Source: Pyrrhosoma nymphula (taxonomy: Eukaryota; Arthropoda; Insecta; Odonata; Coenagrionidae). From it: a DNA stretch of 64,000 nt. A program made the position numbers and the translations under genes. Position 1 is the stretch's first letter. Each line of letters opens with the position of its first letter. This document shows, one piece after another, positions 23,649 through 35,175 of this stretch. The DNA is taken from the NCBI GenBank assembly GCA_963573305.1, contig OY754338.1, forward strand, positions 46,837,531-46,901,530, read 5' to 3'. Below the pieces are notes generated by a model that saw only the letters and a list, made by a program, of their open reading frames with translations, was not told the origin of the DNA and did not search any database.

Positions 23649-25620
23649 TCATACTAATATATAAAAATTGAATGGTGTCTGTCTGTCTGTTGCTCAATCA
23701 CGCAAACACTACTGAACCGATTGAGCTGAAATTTTGTATGTAGTTATAAAATGTATTGGGATGAAACATAGGCTATATTAAAAAATCTGTCAGGGCCCCC
23801 AAAGGCCCCCCTTGGTGGTCCCTGATGGTCCATGCTAAGCATAGGGTTTTTGTTGCAGTGGTTTTATTTTTTGCTTTTAAAAATTACTTTCGCTCAAGAT
23901 AGAGGGCTGGAATTTTTTTAATCTAATGACTGAATAAATGAAGTTTCTAATTCTTTCAATCGATTTTCTTTTACGCTTCGTAATTCTCTGAAAATTATGT
24001 TTATAGCTGAAAAATCTTACATTTTTCACTGAAATCAACAATAGCATATTTCCTTGGCAACCAGAGATTTGAATTTCAAAGGATATTCACGCATCTGGCA
24101 TTTAGGTTTTACTGCCAGCCCATGATAGCACGTAGAAAGAAAATTTGTATAAGAAGGGCCCAGAGTCCCAAGGGCCCCATGATAGATTGCTTCGGGGGGT
24201 AATCGATAAATTCAATGCATATTTACAGATATACTCTTCAATGTCTATTCTCAAAGTAGCTCTCATAGGGGAACTTAATACGAGAGAACACTTATGTAGT
24301 AAACGATTCACATAAAGGAATTAAAGGTGGAAGAATATTTACGTGCAGCGAATAATAATGTTAATAATGCCTCTGTTGCTACAACAAATACGGCGTCGTT
24401 TATTATAGTTTAATACTCAGATGTATTACACGTAGTGGAACCGTTTGTCTCTCATTACGATTGCGAACTATTTTTTAGACCAATTCACACATAAACTTTA
24501 CGAGATATTTATACATGTTTAAAAGTGTCAAAGTGCAGTAAACTTACATTCACTCAATCATCGAGTTGCCTATTAAAGTCTCCCTCGCCGCTGAGTTTCC
24601 CCTCCTTGAACTTAAAAATATATCCATCAACATGCCTGATAGAAAAAAAGAGTAACCTTTCGAATCAATCTTCTAAAGCAAGAGGAATGTCTTCTTTGCA
24701 AGAAAATGAGTTCTCGCATGAAAATCGACGAAGGTTAGACTTGGATGTTCGAAGACATGCCCACCAGCGATTTCATGAGCAATATCCCCGTGGTTTTTCT
24801 CGGATTACGCTAAGAACCGCACAATTTTAATTCCAACCAAACCTACTGACAGGTAACCAGATAAAAATCTGGTTCAGATATTGAACCATCTGTTTCGAAA
24901 CTTCAATTAAGATGGTGGAAATTTTAATTACGTAACTACATGCTTCTTACCCGAAAGAGGAACGGATATTCTGCGCAATGGACGTCATCGGTACATGAAA
25001 ATTGGCAAGTGCACTAAGACTGATCACCATAGAATTTTAATTTAGTAACCGATGATTATGATTTAGAAACCAATGATTATGACTACCCTTCACACCGAAG
25101 GCGCAGGCCGGGTAGTGGAGGATTCATAGGACAAATAAACAAGGCCGCAGCTGAAAATGCTCCTTTTGACGGTATCAACCGCTGGATTATACTCTACTAT
25201 CCAATCCTGATTAAGATAATCAACGAACATATCAACGTTGAATTGCGCAACTCAATTAAGTCATTGAATGTAAATATATTTATGTACGCAAGGGAAGTGA
25301 TCAAGATGTTAATCACTCAGAAGACGGCTCAAGAGAACTGGAGGGACGAGGTGACCATCTATCAACCTGGGTGCTATTTAAGCATTGATAAACCTGCGTG
25401 GCCCATTATTGGGTTTCCCGTGCATTAGAGTACAAACAACCACACAACTCTCCGTGCACGATTTGGAAAACGAACGAATTACAACGGTCACACCAAACAA
25501 GATAGGATACGAACTCCTCAAATGATCATGCTAACAGGCTTCTTCAGGCTTTGTGGTTTTCTTATAAAATAAGTTCAATGTTTTTACACCCGTTGAATTT
25601 CAACGGGTACCTTCAGCTAG
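23649..25620 (+). mobile_element. Helitron copy 1 (Rep remnant, no helicase)
   Basis: The left end is TCATACTAATATATAAAAA after a host A, with a GTCT run nearby. The right end is a perfect hairpin, CCCGTTGAA/TTCAACGGG at 25589-25607, followed by TACCTTCAG and CTAG at 25617-25620. A 5' TC, a subterminal 3' hairpin and a CTRR end, without target duplication, are the Helitron hallmarks. The interior carries a Rep-like coding remnant. The helicase part is absent. Copy 2 begins at the next base. Confidence 0.85.
25060..25570 (+). pseudogene. Helitron Rep remnant in copy 1
   Basis: Motifs in order are an NDYDYPSHRRR-like block, INRWIILYYPILIKI, INEHINVELRNSIKS, TAQENWRDEVTIYQPGCYL and WPIIGFPVH. 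Then, in another frame, a VTQLSVH-like block and TGFFRLC follow. Helitron Rep proteins carry DNRWVVPYNP, NAHINVE, DEI..Y...RY and FPMH...VHL in this order, ending with TLT.FF.LC just before the helicase. Here the sequence jumps to the terminal hairpin at that point. Stops break the frame. Confidence 0.75.
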
Positions 25621-27580
25621 TACTAATATATAAAAATTGAATGGTGTCTGTCTGTCTGTCTGTTGCTCAATCACGCAAACACTACTGAACCGATTGAGTT
25701 GAAATTTTGTATGTAGTTAGAAAATGTACCGGGATGAAACATAGGCTACATGAAAAATCTGTCAGGGCCCCCAAAGGCCCCCCCTGGGGGTCCCTTTTGG
25801 ACCATGCTAAGCATTGGGTTTGGTGCAGTGGTTTTATTTTTTGCTTTTAAAAATTACTTTTACTCAAGATAGAGGACTGGAATTTTTTTAATCTAATGAC
25901 TGAATAAATGAAGTTTTTAATTCTTTCAATTGATTTTCTTTTACGCTTCGTAATTCTCTGAAAATTATGTTTATAGCTGAAAAATCTCACATTTTTCTCT
26001 GAAATCAACAATAGCATATTTCCTTGACAACCAGAGATTTGAATTTCAAAGGATATTCACGTATCTGGCATTTAAGTTTTCCTGCCAGCCCATGATAGCA
26101 CGTAGAAAGAAAATTTGTATAGGAAGGGCCCAGAGTCCCAAGGGCCCCATGATAGATTGCTTCGGGGGGTAATCGATAAATTCAATGCATATTTACAGGT
26201 ATACTCCTCAATGTCTATTCTCCAAGTAGCTCTCATAAGGGAACTGCATACGAGAGAACACTTATGTATAAAACGATACACATAAAGAAATTAAACGTGG
26301 AAGAATATTTACGTGCAGCGAATAATAATGTTAATAATGCCTCCGTTGCTACAACAAATACGGCGTCGTTTATTATATTTTAATACTCAGATGAATTACA
26401 CGTAGTGGAGCCGTCTGCCTCTCATTACGATTGCGAACTGTTTTTTTAGACCAATTCCCACATAAACTTTACGAGTTATCTATATATACTTAAAATTGTT
26501 AAAATGCAGTTTACTTACATTGACTCAATCATCAAGTTGCCTATTCGAGTCTCTGACTTGCCTCTATGTTTCCCCTCCTTGGACTTAAAAATATATCCAT
26601 AAACATGTCTTATAGAATAAAAGGTAACCTTTTGATAAAAATTTCTAAAGCATGAGGAATGTCTTCTTTGCGAGAAAATTAGTCCTTGCATGAAAAACGA
26701 CTAAGGTTAGCCTTGGATGCTCAAAGACATGCCTACCAGCAACCTCATGATAATCTCACCGTGGTGTTTCTCGGATTACGCTAAGAACCGCACAAGTTTC
26801 ATCCTAACCAAACCTACTGACGGGCAACCAGCTAAAAATCTGGTTCAAATATTGAGCCATTTGTTTCGAAACTTCAATTTGTTTAAGATGGCGGAAATTA
26901 TAATTGCGTCACTAAATGCTTCTTACCCATAAGAAGAACGGATATTCTGCGCAATGGACGTCATCGGTGCATGAAAATTGGCAAGTGCACTAAGACTGAT
27001 CTCCATAGATTTTTAATTTTGTAACCAATGAATATAGCCACCCTTTATGCCAAAGGCATAGTCAGGGCATTGAAGGATTCATAGGACAAATAAACATCGC
27101 TGCTATTGAAAATGCTCCTTTTGACGTTGTCAACCGCTGGATTATACTCTACTCTCCTATCCTGATTAAGATACTCAACGCACATATCAACGTTGAATGG
27201 CGGAACTCTATTAAGTCATTGAGTGCAAATATATTTATTTACACAAGGGAAGTGATCAAGCTGTTATTTACTCAGAAGACGGCTCAAGAGAACTTGAGGG
27301 ACGAGGTCACCATCTATCAACCTATGTGCTATTTATTAAGTAGTAATGAGTCTTCGGGGCCCATTATTGGGTTTCCCGTGTATTAAAGAGGGCAAACAAT
27401 CACTCAACTCTCCGTGCACAAAATGGAAAACGAACGAATTACAAATATCACAACAAACAAGATAGGATACGAACACCTCAAATGATCACGCTGACAGTAT
27501 TCTTCTGGTTTTGTGGTTTTCTTATAAATAAGTTCGATGTTTTTCACATCCGTTGAAGTTCAACGGTTACCTTCAGCTAC
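25621..27580 (+). mobile_element. Helitron copy 2, head to tail with copy 1
   Basis: It starts at TACTAATATATAAAAA, three bases shorter than copy 1, directly after the CTAG of copy 1. It ends with hairpin CCGTTGAA/TTCAACGG at 27550-27566 and CTAC at 27577-27580, followed by T. The two copies are nearly collinear. The 3' hairpin has lost a pair and CTAG has become CTAC, so this end is probably decayed. Confidence 0.85.
27010..27520 (+). pseudogene. Helitron Rep remnant in copy 2
   Basis: Same block as in copy 1: FDVVNRWIILYSPILIKIL, NAHINVEWRNSIKS, DEVTIYQPMCYL, IIGFPVY and RGQTITQLSVH. It keeps one more intact stretch after FPVY than copy 1. It is interrupted by stops, with no helicase downstream. 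Confidence 0.75.
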
Positions 27581-27869
27581 TATTTTATAAAATTCTAGAC
27601 GGAATATTTTACCCAGATCAACGTGCATTGAGACTTTTAAGAAAATATTTCTGAATGCATAGTTGTAAGAGCGCCAAGTAATGTAAGTACGTTTAAGTTA
27701 TTGATGACGACACGGTGAAAAAGTATGCCGTACTTATTTAGAACCTTGGCGGAATCTTCAATTGAATGGATTCTAAATGAACCAGGATTTCCAATATTTT
27801 GGGGATGGAAAGATTCCCGCAATTTCTATGCATTTTAATGTATTAGATTAAAGTGCGATGCATTCACAA
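27581..27869. other. Short noncoding stretch
   Basis: Nothing recognised; the minus-strand frame at 27637-27822 has no known motif. Confidence 0.3.
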
Positions 27870-28409
27870 CAGGGTTGTATAGTAGCACCGTATTGTAGCA
27901 GCTACTTTTAGCGGTAACTGTAGCCGTAATCCACATTTAAAAGAGTGACTGTCAAAATAGCATCTTTAAAAAATTACAGAACTTCTAGCTGTTTTCAAAA
28001 GCTACTTTCCCAATAAATCTGTAAACAAAAAACGAAATTCGACGGGGCAAGTGTTTTAAGCGGAATCCTGTTTCGTCCCATCCTCAATAGTAGTCTTTCC
28101 TACAAAATTTCGCGTTAAAAATCCTTCGCATCACAGTTCCCCTTGGCTTCCTTGTTTTCTTAGTAGTTTTAACTGCCTTTAAAGACTTCTGCGTCTATGG
28201 AATATTAATGCAATTTCCTCATATAAACTTTGAACAAAATATCTCCCAAATTTGATCATAATATTTTAAACTTCAATAGCTTCAACCTAAACTGCTGCCC
28301 ATTAGTAAAAGAAAAAAACTTTTAAATATTCTTTAATAAAAATGTAAGTCGCCGAAGGCTACTTTTTAGTAGCTGCGGTGTCGCTGCTACTCTAGCTTAC
28401 CCAACCCTG
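27870..28409. mobile_element. Candidate hAT-like MITE (TIR CAGGGTTG)
   Basis: The left end is CAGGGTTGTATAGTAGC and the right end, on the other strand, is CAGGGTTGGGTAAGC. Subterminal GTAGCAGCTAC-like blocks occur inside both ends. CAGGG-type termini are usual in hAT elements, which make 8-bp duplications. The flanks ATTCACAA and GTTCAATG agree only partly, so the boundaries are tentative. There is no coding capacity. Confidence 0.5.
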
Positions 28410-29819
28410 GTTCAATGACTCATGCACTAACAAAATGTAAATTTTCCCGGCAATTTTTCCTCTTTAGTATGGTTACAAAAATATTTGTCAAATATGAACT
28501 TCGATTCGATAGCTGAATTAATGAAGTACCGACTGGAATTCGCATTGGGCACGCGACGCGTTGAATGTTTGATGCGGCAGGAAGAGATCAGTGATTTAAT
28601 GGAAGGTGATTAAAAGATCAGCAGTGGGCGATGTTTTTACTTTTCCATTGAGGCCAGTCATGTATCGCTGGGGGACTTCCTCTCATCTCTTTCGGAGTCC
28701 AAAAGCGATACCATCCAAGCAATCCAATCAGAACGAAGCATTACCAAGCCATAATCAAGTCTATCGACGCATAAAGCCCCACTTATCAACGTATTAAAAA
28801 CTTAAGCATTCCATTATCCAGATTCCCTCAATAGCTTTCAAATATTTTTTCCTGTTTTAAACATGCGAGATAAAATATAGGAGAGGGAATATAAAATATT
28901 GAGTGTTTCAAATTCACGTCAATAGGCAAAATAAATGAAACCCAACAGACAAGTGATTACTGACTTCCGATTCTCTTTCATATCACACGATACATCAGTT
29001 ACGCCATAGTAATAAACTGTTAAACAGTCGAAAATTGAGTCAAATTTTAGTCTCCTTTCGCCGGAAACAACTGGTCATTCCCCGGCTTTTTCGAAGTGAT
29101 TTAAAGCGCTGAGCGCTCCAGCGAAGCATTTTTCGCAAAAGAGCCCCGTAACGCAGATGGGAAATATTTACACAATAGTGGATGAGACGTCCAATTTTCC
29201 AGCCCGACAATAATTTCCTTTACACGCAGCGACCAGTATTTCGGTTATCCTCCGAATTCAATTTTATATTCCACTTTATCCGATGTGTACTGGCGGGAAA
29301 AAATGATTTCAAAGGCAAAAAAAAAACAAATAAAACGATTGGACGAAAAATGTTTATGAGCGAGTAGAGAGCGGCGATAATGTAGACTTCCAAACGGTTT
29401 TATCCCCGGGATGGCCTTGATTCACGGCTGACACGATCCAATATGTTCGCAGCGCCTGTTTGTTCTCCGCGCGGCTTTGCAAAAAGGGAGGAACGAATAG
29501 ATGGTCGAGAGGAAATTGAATGTACGTACGTACTTCGCCGCGAGGAGAATCGGTGTCGGGTCAGGGTCCTGGAGGGCAGTGGGAGAGCAACTATGGTCGA
29601 GGAGCGGGAAAAATGGAATGTTTGCGGTTTCCCAACTCCATTCCAGGGACATCCCCCTCGGAGATGCCCTGGTTCACCCGCAAATCGATTCAAAGCTCTC
29701 CCAAAGAGATCCAACCACCATCTGGCTTCCTTTTGGCCTTACAGGGTTCTCACTTTCGTTCGAATTTTCAACATCAAATAATATTCCTGAATCTCTAAAA
29801 GAAAGATAAGTTTTTAATC
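28410..29819. other. No recognised gene; GC-richer block at 29400-29720
   Basis: Overlapping frames of 76 to 112 codons on both strands occupy 29400-29800. Their mutual overlap and lack of motifs argue for an effect of base composition. No TE was recognised. Confidence 0.35.
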
Positions 29820-30580
29820 TACACATACATAATAACCTGCAAGCTACCACAAGGGTGTTAAGCAGGGGGTAAGTTATCACCAGCATGCACTACACTATAC
29901 TCGCGGCTGAAGTCCACATATAGAGCATACTTTGGGGAAACTGCGTGGGTGAATACGACAGGGAGGCTAATATGTCCGGCTTACTTCTCTAGGTGGGACC
30001 ATGGATACCAAATTGAGCCTCCCAAACAAAGAACTAACTGGGAGAAATTCTCCATTTTGAACAGAGGGGTGGATTCTTGGAATGGCTTAAATGCAAATGT
30101 TTTCTATCCATTCCCTAATAATGTCAGGTGCTTCGCAAAAAGAATGAAATCGGATTTAACGCTCTACTCCATGACATGTATTTGTATTGTTTTATTACTG
30201 GATATGTTTTATGTAAAACCTTTACATGATTTTTTAAGTTACCAACAGACCATAGGGTCAACTTGTAACCGTATCATCTATAATAATAATTTTATAATGA
30301 TACTCGACAAAGTTAATTTAACTACGACTATTGATGCATTTGCAAACACTTGCCAGGAGGTGAAAATTCAACAAAATGCACTACACTCTACCCAATAAAG
30401 TTAATGAAACTACAAATTTTAATGTATTAGCAAGCAAGTACTTACAAGGAGATGCAATATCACCAGCGAGCATTACACTGTATGCATGAAATCATTGTTA
30501 CAGAAACTATATGAATTAATGTAATTTGTAACTACATAAATGCAGAGAGATACTTAAGGGTCATACAGGAGTTGTACGCG
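29820..30580 (+). mobile_element. LINE 3' end with repeated 3' UTR units
   Basis: The frame at 29949-30398 begins with FSRWDHGYQIEPPKQRT, then FSILNRGVDSWNGL and RCFAKRMKSDL. This matches the last residues of Jockey/CR1-type LINE ORF2 (basic stretch, RG...WN.LP, F..R.K..L). On both sides lie copies of the ATGCACTACACTA unit that also make up 8330-8760 and 58008-58440. After MKSDL the open frame probably runs through 3' UTR by chance. Confidence 0.5.
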
Positions 30581-30663
30581 ATTGCTAAATAATTCTCCAA
30601 TGCAAGAAATTACGCCGCCGTCTGACCCGTAAGATTTAAATATTATACATAAATTCACTTTTC

Positions 30664-30915
30664 TGGGAGCTTAGCGGCCTAGTGGGTAGAGCGCTAGGCT
30701 ACTGATCGAAGGGTCCCGGGGCCAAATCCGGGTGAAGCCTTTTGACGCCCCTGGAGAAGAAAATCCTCGGAGTGCGAGGTGGCCCAGGGAAAAGAAATGG
30801 CCCCCTACTCTGAATGTGTGAATTTCACACGCCTGTGACTTAGTCCGGGGTGAGCTCTACTCTCACCTATCAAAAACCAACCTTCGGGTTGAATCACTGA
30901 GTGAGTGAGTGACGT
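30664..30915 (+). mobile_element. tRNA-derived SINE with GAGT tail
   Basis: The head TTAGCGGCCTAGTGGGTAGA resembles a polymerase III A box and GGGGCCAAATCCGGG a B box. The unrelated body ends at a GAGT tandem tail (GAGTGAGTGAGTGAC at 30900-30914). This is the normal layout of a SINE. No second copy of this family was found in the window. Confidence 0.6.
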
Positions 30916-31207
30916 AACTTGTTATGGGACACTTTATCAACATTAATGCAAGGTTTTATTGCACTTCCGGGGTTAAAAATTAACCTTAAATTTCATCAGA
31001 ATCTATCTTTAGAATAGCTTTTTAGAAACAGAATTTCTCTTTCTTTACATCCGCTAATGCGTCCACTCAGTGCGATCCAAAGGCAAGCAATGACAGAACA
31101 GGAGGAAGCAATATGGTGGATACTTCGTTAGTCAGGTGACAGTTTGATGACGTCATTCACCCACCTCAATAATCACACCGCTTAATTCTGCACTCTTTCT
31201 TTCTTAA

Positions 31208-31440
31208 CCCTTAAGTAGTCGCGCTGGCGCACGGAGTGCGCCATTTGAATAAAAAGTAACCAAACTCCAACAAAACCGTCACGGCATGCACTGAATATGC
31301 CATATACCCTATGAGACATCCTTGTACAATGTATAAACAACATTTTCATTACTAAAATTCGTTTCGTCTCGTCCTTTGACAAATCATTTTAAACCAAGGT
31401 CTGTCTGGAACACTCAGTGCGCCACGCGACCACTTAAAGG
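31208..31440. mobile_element. Candidate piggyBac-like MITE
   Basis: The left end is CCCTTAAGTAGTCGCGCTGG, directly after TTAA (31204-31207). The right end, on the opposite strand, is CCTTTAAGTGGTCGCGTGGC. The arms pair over about 30 bases. piggyBac termini begin with CCYT and insert at TTAA. The right flank is AGTC instead of TTAA, so the duplication is mutated or the assignment is wrong. There is no coding capacity. Confidence 0.5.
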
Positions 31441-32045
31441 AGTCAAATTTCAGAGAGTGGAGAATGCTAGAATGTCTCTAGTTCAAGAATTTGTATTACA
31501 TTTTAACTTTTCCACTAGCGGAGACATTTGGATATCCTTAATTATTATGTTAGTCTTAGGCTGTGGCATTTGCCGTTGGATGTATTGTGGTAAATCGCGA
31601 AGAACTTCCTTGATTCTGGTGGCCAATGTAAGATATTTTAATGTTTTTATAAAGTAGATCGAAATTTTATTTACAACCCCATATATTAATGCTTATTAAT
31701 TTTATTATTTCAGCCCTCATTCGTCAGCTTAATACGTTCCTTAGTACCAACGGTATAAATTTACCAGTATCAAACGCTACACGTTTGAAATTCAAGTGCC
31801 GACGGACTAGTTTACAAATCATGTAAGTATATATATCCCACGCTTCCAAAAGGAATTTCCCTTTTCAGAGATTTCTATTTCATAATATAGGTACATAGTA
31901 TATATTTGAGCTGGCCTTTTGTTTAGCGGAGATGATTTATTAACTATCGTAAATTATGACACTTAATGATAAGGCATTAAATTTGAATACACGTCAAGCA
32001 TTGCATTTGTTCATAATGCGTATGTAATTTTGATTGAGGTAAAAT
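31441..32045 (+). other. Exon-like segment with splice-type borders
   Basis: An open frame reaching 31627 contains the hydrophobic stretch IWISLIIMLVLGCGICRWMY followed by basic GKSRR. It is followed by GTAAGA at 31628. A pyrimidine/T-rich TTTATTATTTCAG ends at 31713, and the next 109 bases end at GTAAGTATA (31823). The third frame of that block is open throughout. Joining the two in phase gives an early stop, so a real gene is unproven. The remainder is AT-rich. Confidence 0.2.
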
Positions 32046-34595
32046 AGAAGTTTGGCAGATCATGATATAGCAGAGGTTTTAGAAGATTTGACTATGACGG
32101 ACATTGACCACAGTGGTAGTTTTAAAAACAAAGCACCAGGATACGACGGGATACCTGGAATCGTCATTACAAAACTGAGCCCGCAACTTGAAGATTTACT
32201 ACTCTCAATTGCAAATGATTGCCTGCTCTTTGGATATTTCCCAAAGTGCTGGAAAGTGGGAGACCTTGCTACAATATTAAAATCGAAGCACCGAGGCATC
32301 GCAGATATGGAATCGTACCGGCCGATAGCGCTACTCCCAGAATTTGTAAAGATCTTGGAAAGAATGATCAAGAACAAATTGGAGCAAGCTGTCGGAATGG
32401 AAAATCTTTACCATGACCGGCAATTCGGATTTAGAAAAGGAAAATATGCAGAAGAAGCAATTCTCAGGCTAAAAAACTACATCAAGGAAATCACTGAAAA
32501 TTATGTTCTTGGAATTTTCGCAGATATCCAAAGAGCTTTCGACTCCGTATGGTGGCCCACGGCCATTGCTGAGCTAAAAAGAATAAATGCACCGAGAAAT
32601 ATAATCAATGTTTTCAAGAGTTATTTTACAGACAGAAAGATATTTCTTAAAACCAACCACGAAGAAGCACAGAAAACAGCCACAAAAGGATGCCCTCAGG
32701 GCTCTGTTTTAGGACCCCTGGTGTGGAACCTAGTAATGAACCGTTTATTAAGAAGCAACCTCCAAGAGAACTGCGAGCTGATTGCTAGTGCGGATGACTC
32801 AGCAATTCTGGTCAGAGCCAACACGCGGAGGGAGATTGAAAACAAGACAATGGTCTGCATGCGTACTGTTGAAAACTGGGCACACGAGTGCAAGCTCAAG
32901 CTTTCCACGGCCAAAAGCAAAATTGTGGTTTTAGGAAACAAGCTACGTAGAAACCCCAGCATCCAAATGAATGAGAAACAAATGAAGAGAAGCCAAAGCT
33001 TCAAATATCTCGGTGTTTACGTGGATGAGAGCCTAAACATTCAAGCACATGCCTACCACCTAACGACCAAAATGAAGAAAACATTTTCCATGCTGTTATG
33101 AGATACTGCCGTACTCTTTATGGCAACAAATCCATGATGCAAGTATACAATGGGGAGATAAAACCCATCGTCATGTACGTATGGGGAGACCGAGCCGGAA
33201 ATATCAGAATTCATCGAAAACTACTTGAATCACTACGATTCTGCCTGTTACTTGTGACGCACTGCTACTCCACAACAAGTACAGATGCATTGGCCGTCAT
33301 TGCAATGGATCCACCGCTGAAATACATTGTTTGGGAGAAGAAGGCGAGAGATGAATTAAAAAAGGAGAACCAAACAATTTACATGGGAATAAGGCTAATA
33401 AACGACGAATACCCGCGAATAAGTCAACTACAGCGGAGATTAAGAGAGGTAACAGAGTAAAAATGGAACTAAGAATGGAGCAACTCAGAAAAAGGCCAAC
33501 ACACCCGGGATATTTTTCCAACGGTCTATGATAGAAATAAAATAGATATAACACACACCAAAAGTACGGCCCAAGCTCTCTCCGGACATGGGGAATGCTT
33601 AAATTACCTAAAGAAGATTGGAAAAAACTAGACGGGAAGTGCACCATATGCGGTGAAGAAGACACAATTAAACATAGAATTGAAAATTGTCCTTGGTTCG
33701 AAACATGGCGAATTAGATTATCTTTGGAGATGGAAGAGCAGAGACCTAATAACGTTCTGCCTCAGGAAAGGCAAAACTAGGGAATTGGGAAAACTCACCC
33801 AAATTCTGTCTTGAGCAAACGAGATGGCCAAAGTGTTGCATTAAGTCTGCATCGCAAGTTGCAAGATAATGAGTTGCTATAACTTATTTCCAAATTCTAA
33901 ATTGTGATAATTTCGATATACGACACGTGTAAAAAAAACCTATGATGTATGATTAATTTTAAAACTACATATATACAAATATGAAATGAAAGATAATTGT
34001 TTTATGCGAACAATTTTTACCTAGTAATGGGATTTCTAAATGTGAAAATGTGCTTTAACTCATTTCCGAATTCCTAATTGTGATAATTTTGAAATATAAA
34101 ACGTGTGTAAAAAAACCTATACAAAACCGTACCCAATGTAAAATTCTACAACTTTCATGTGAGTAAAATGAAAACCTTCAAAAAGGTCAATGAATAGGGG
34201 AAAACAAAATTGTATATACCCTCAAAAAATAAAGGAACTTTCAAATGTAAAAAATAGGGTAACCATGTGGATATATTCCCTGCGCGATTAATAAAAACTT
34301 AATTTATAATTTATTATTTTGGTATGGTTCAGTTTTCCTTTTTATAACATTGTATTCAGTATATATTTTGGTATTTTGTCTATGCTCTGGCATTCTGTTA
34401 AAGTTGTATGTATGTAATGTATTCTAATTATCAAGAGATATGAAATTGTAACTGTAATCTGGTGTAACAAAAATAATGCTGGTGATGTTGGAAAGCTTGT
34501 TATAGCTCGATTGTGACTACTGTAATAATTGCTTTTTTTACCATGTTCCATGGGAATTATTTTCCCCGAACAATAAACATTCTATTCTGTTCTAC
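32046..34595 (+). mobile_element. R1-like non-LTR retrotransposon, 5'-truncated
   Basis: The element begins inside the reverse transcriptase domain near 32046 and continues through the C-terminal zinc knuckle to about 33780. A long AT-rich 3' UTR follows, in which a block of about 80 bases with TTGTGATAATTT...ACGTGTG is repeated (33880-33935 and 34050-34115). It ends at AATAAACATTCTATTCTGTT near 34590; ATTCT-type reiterations are common LINE tails. Absence of rDNA around it means the copy is outside the usual R1 target. Confidence 0.8.
32052..33780 (+). pseudogene. R1-like reverse transcriptase, C-terminal half, three frames
   Basis: Frame one (32052-33101, 349 codons) has NKAPGYDGIP (26-35), YRPIALLP (89-96), FADIQRAFDS (156-165), GCPQGSVLGPLVWN (213-226) and SADDS (246-250). 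The last is the catalytic box, normally [FY]ADD, here with Ser in the aromatic position. KYLGV follows. A frameshift at 33098 leads to a second frame (33098-33460) with PIVMYVWGDR, and STDALAVIAMDPPL. A third frame break near 33610 precedes CTICGEEDTIKHRIENC, a C-x2-C-x7-H-x4-C knuckle typical of this clade. Just before it AQALSGHGECLNYL matches the R1 pattern Q.LTGHG.F..YL. The reverse transcriptase is dead. Confidence 0.85.
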
Positions 34596-34679
34596 TTTCA
34601 TTACGAGACAAAGTTCATGAATCTGAAAAATAATAGCCTCGCTAATATTTCAAGACATACGAGCCCATAAAATAATGAC

Positions 34680-35175
34680 GGATATATTTCAAAATTATTT
34701 CAAAGTAGAAGAAGATGAAAGAGGAAATGGAATAAATAGAGAATAAAGAAATAACAATCTTAAGGAAGATGCTCGGCCCATAAAAGCAGAGGAAAAAACG
34801 AAGATCTTTACAAAAAAGTGGACAAGAAGACAGATACAGTAAGCAACAGTTTTACGGGCATATTCTAACAAATAGAATATTGTAGACTGACAAAGAAAAC
34901 CTTTAGTCATATCACCAAAAAAAAAGCCGACTGAAAATAGGGTTGAGAAATGAATAAAATGCGTGGAGGAAGTTGGAACTCATCTGGAAAATAGCAGGAA
35001 TACAAAATTGTTTCGACACAAGGTTGATGGATTCAAAGTTTAGCACGAAACACAAATAAAAAAGGCCAAAAGTATCTGGTCAGAAGAAAGGGGGAGGAAC
35101 GACAGCAAAAGAATGGAGTAGTTTTGGGAGGAAAAGGGAAATGCTGACAAGAAACTATTTTTCTCAGTCCACATT
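34680..35175 (+). mobile_element. LINE C-terminal tail, family L4
   Basis: In changing frames I read ILRKMLGP, KITDT, FYGHI-like FTGIF, then a DSKF-like DTRLMDSKFSTKHK block and AKEWSSFGRKREM. This is the order at the end of a common insect endonuclease-reverse transcriptase family (ILRKMLGP ... RR.L.F.GH ... W..EQ...HS..MK..W). It is very decayed and follows the R1-like element in the same orientation. Confidence 0.5.

Noticed and set aside
24102..24311. 69-codon minus-strand frame nearly identical to one at 26072-26281, looking like a conserved small protein
   Set aside because: Both lie at the same place in the two tandem Helitron copies, so the similarity is due to DNA duplication; the direction is opposite to the Rep gene.
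29400..29809. Cluster of overlapping frames on both strands suggesting a host gene
   Set aside because: Mutual overlap in several frames without any motif or splice pattern points to GC-rich composition.
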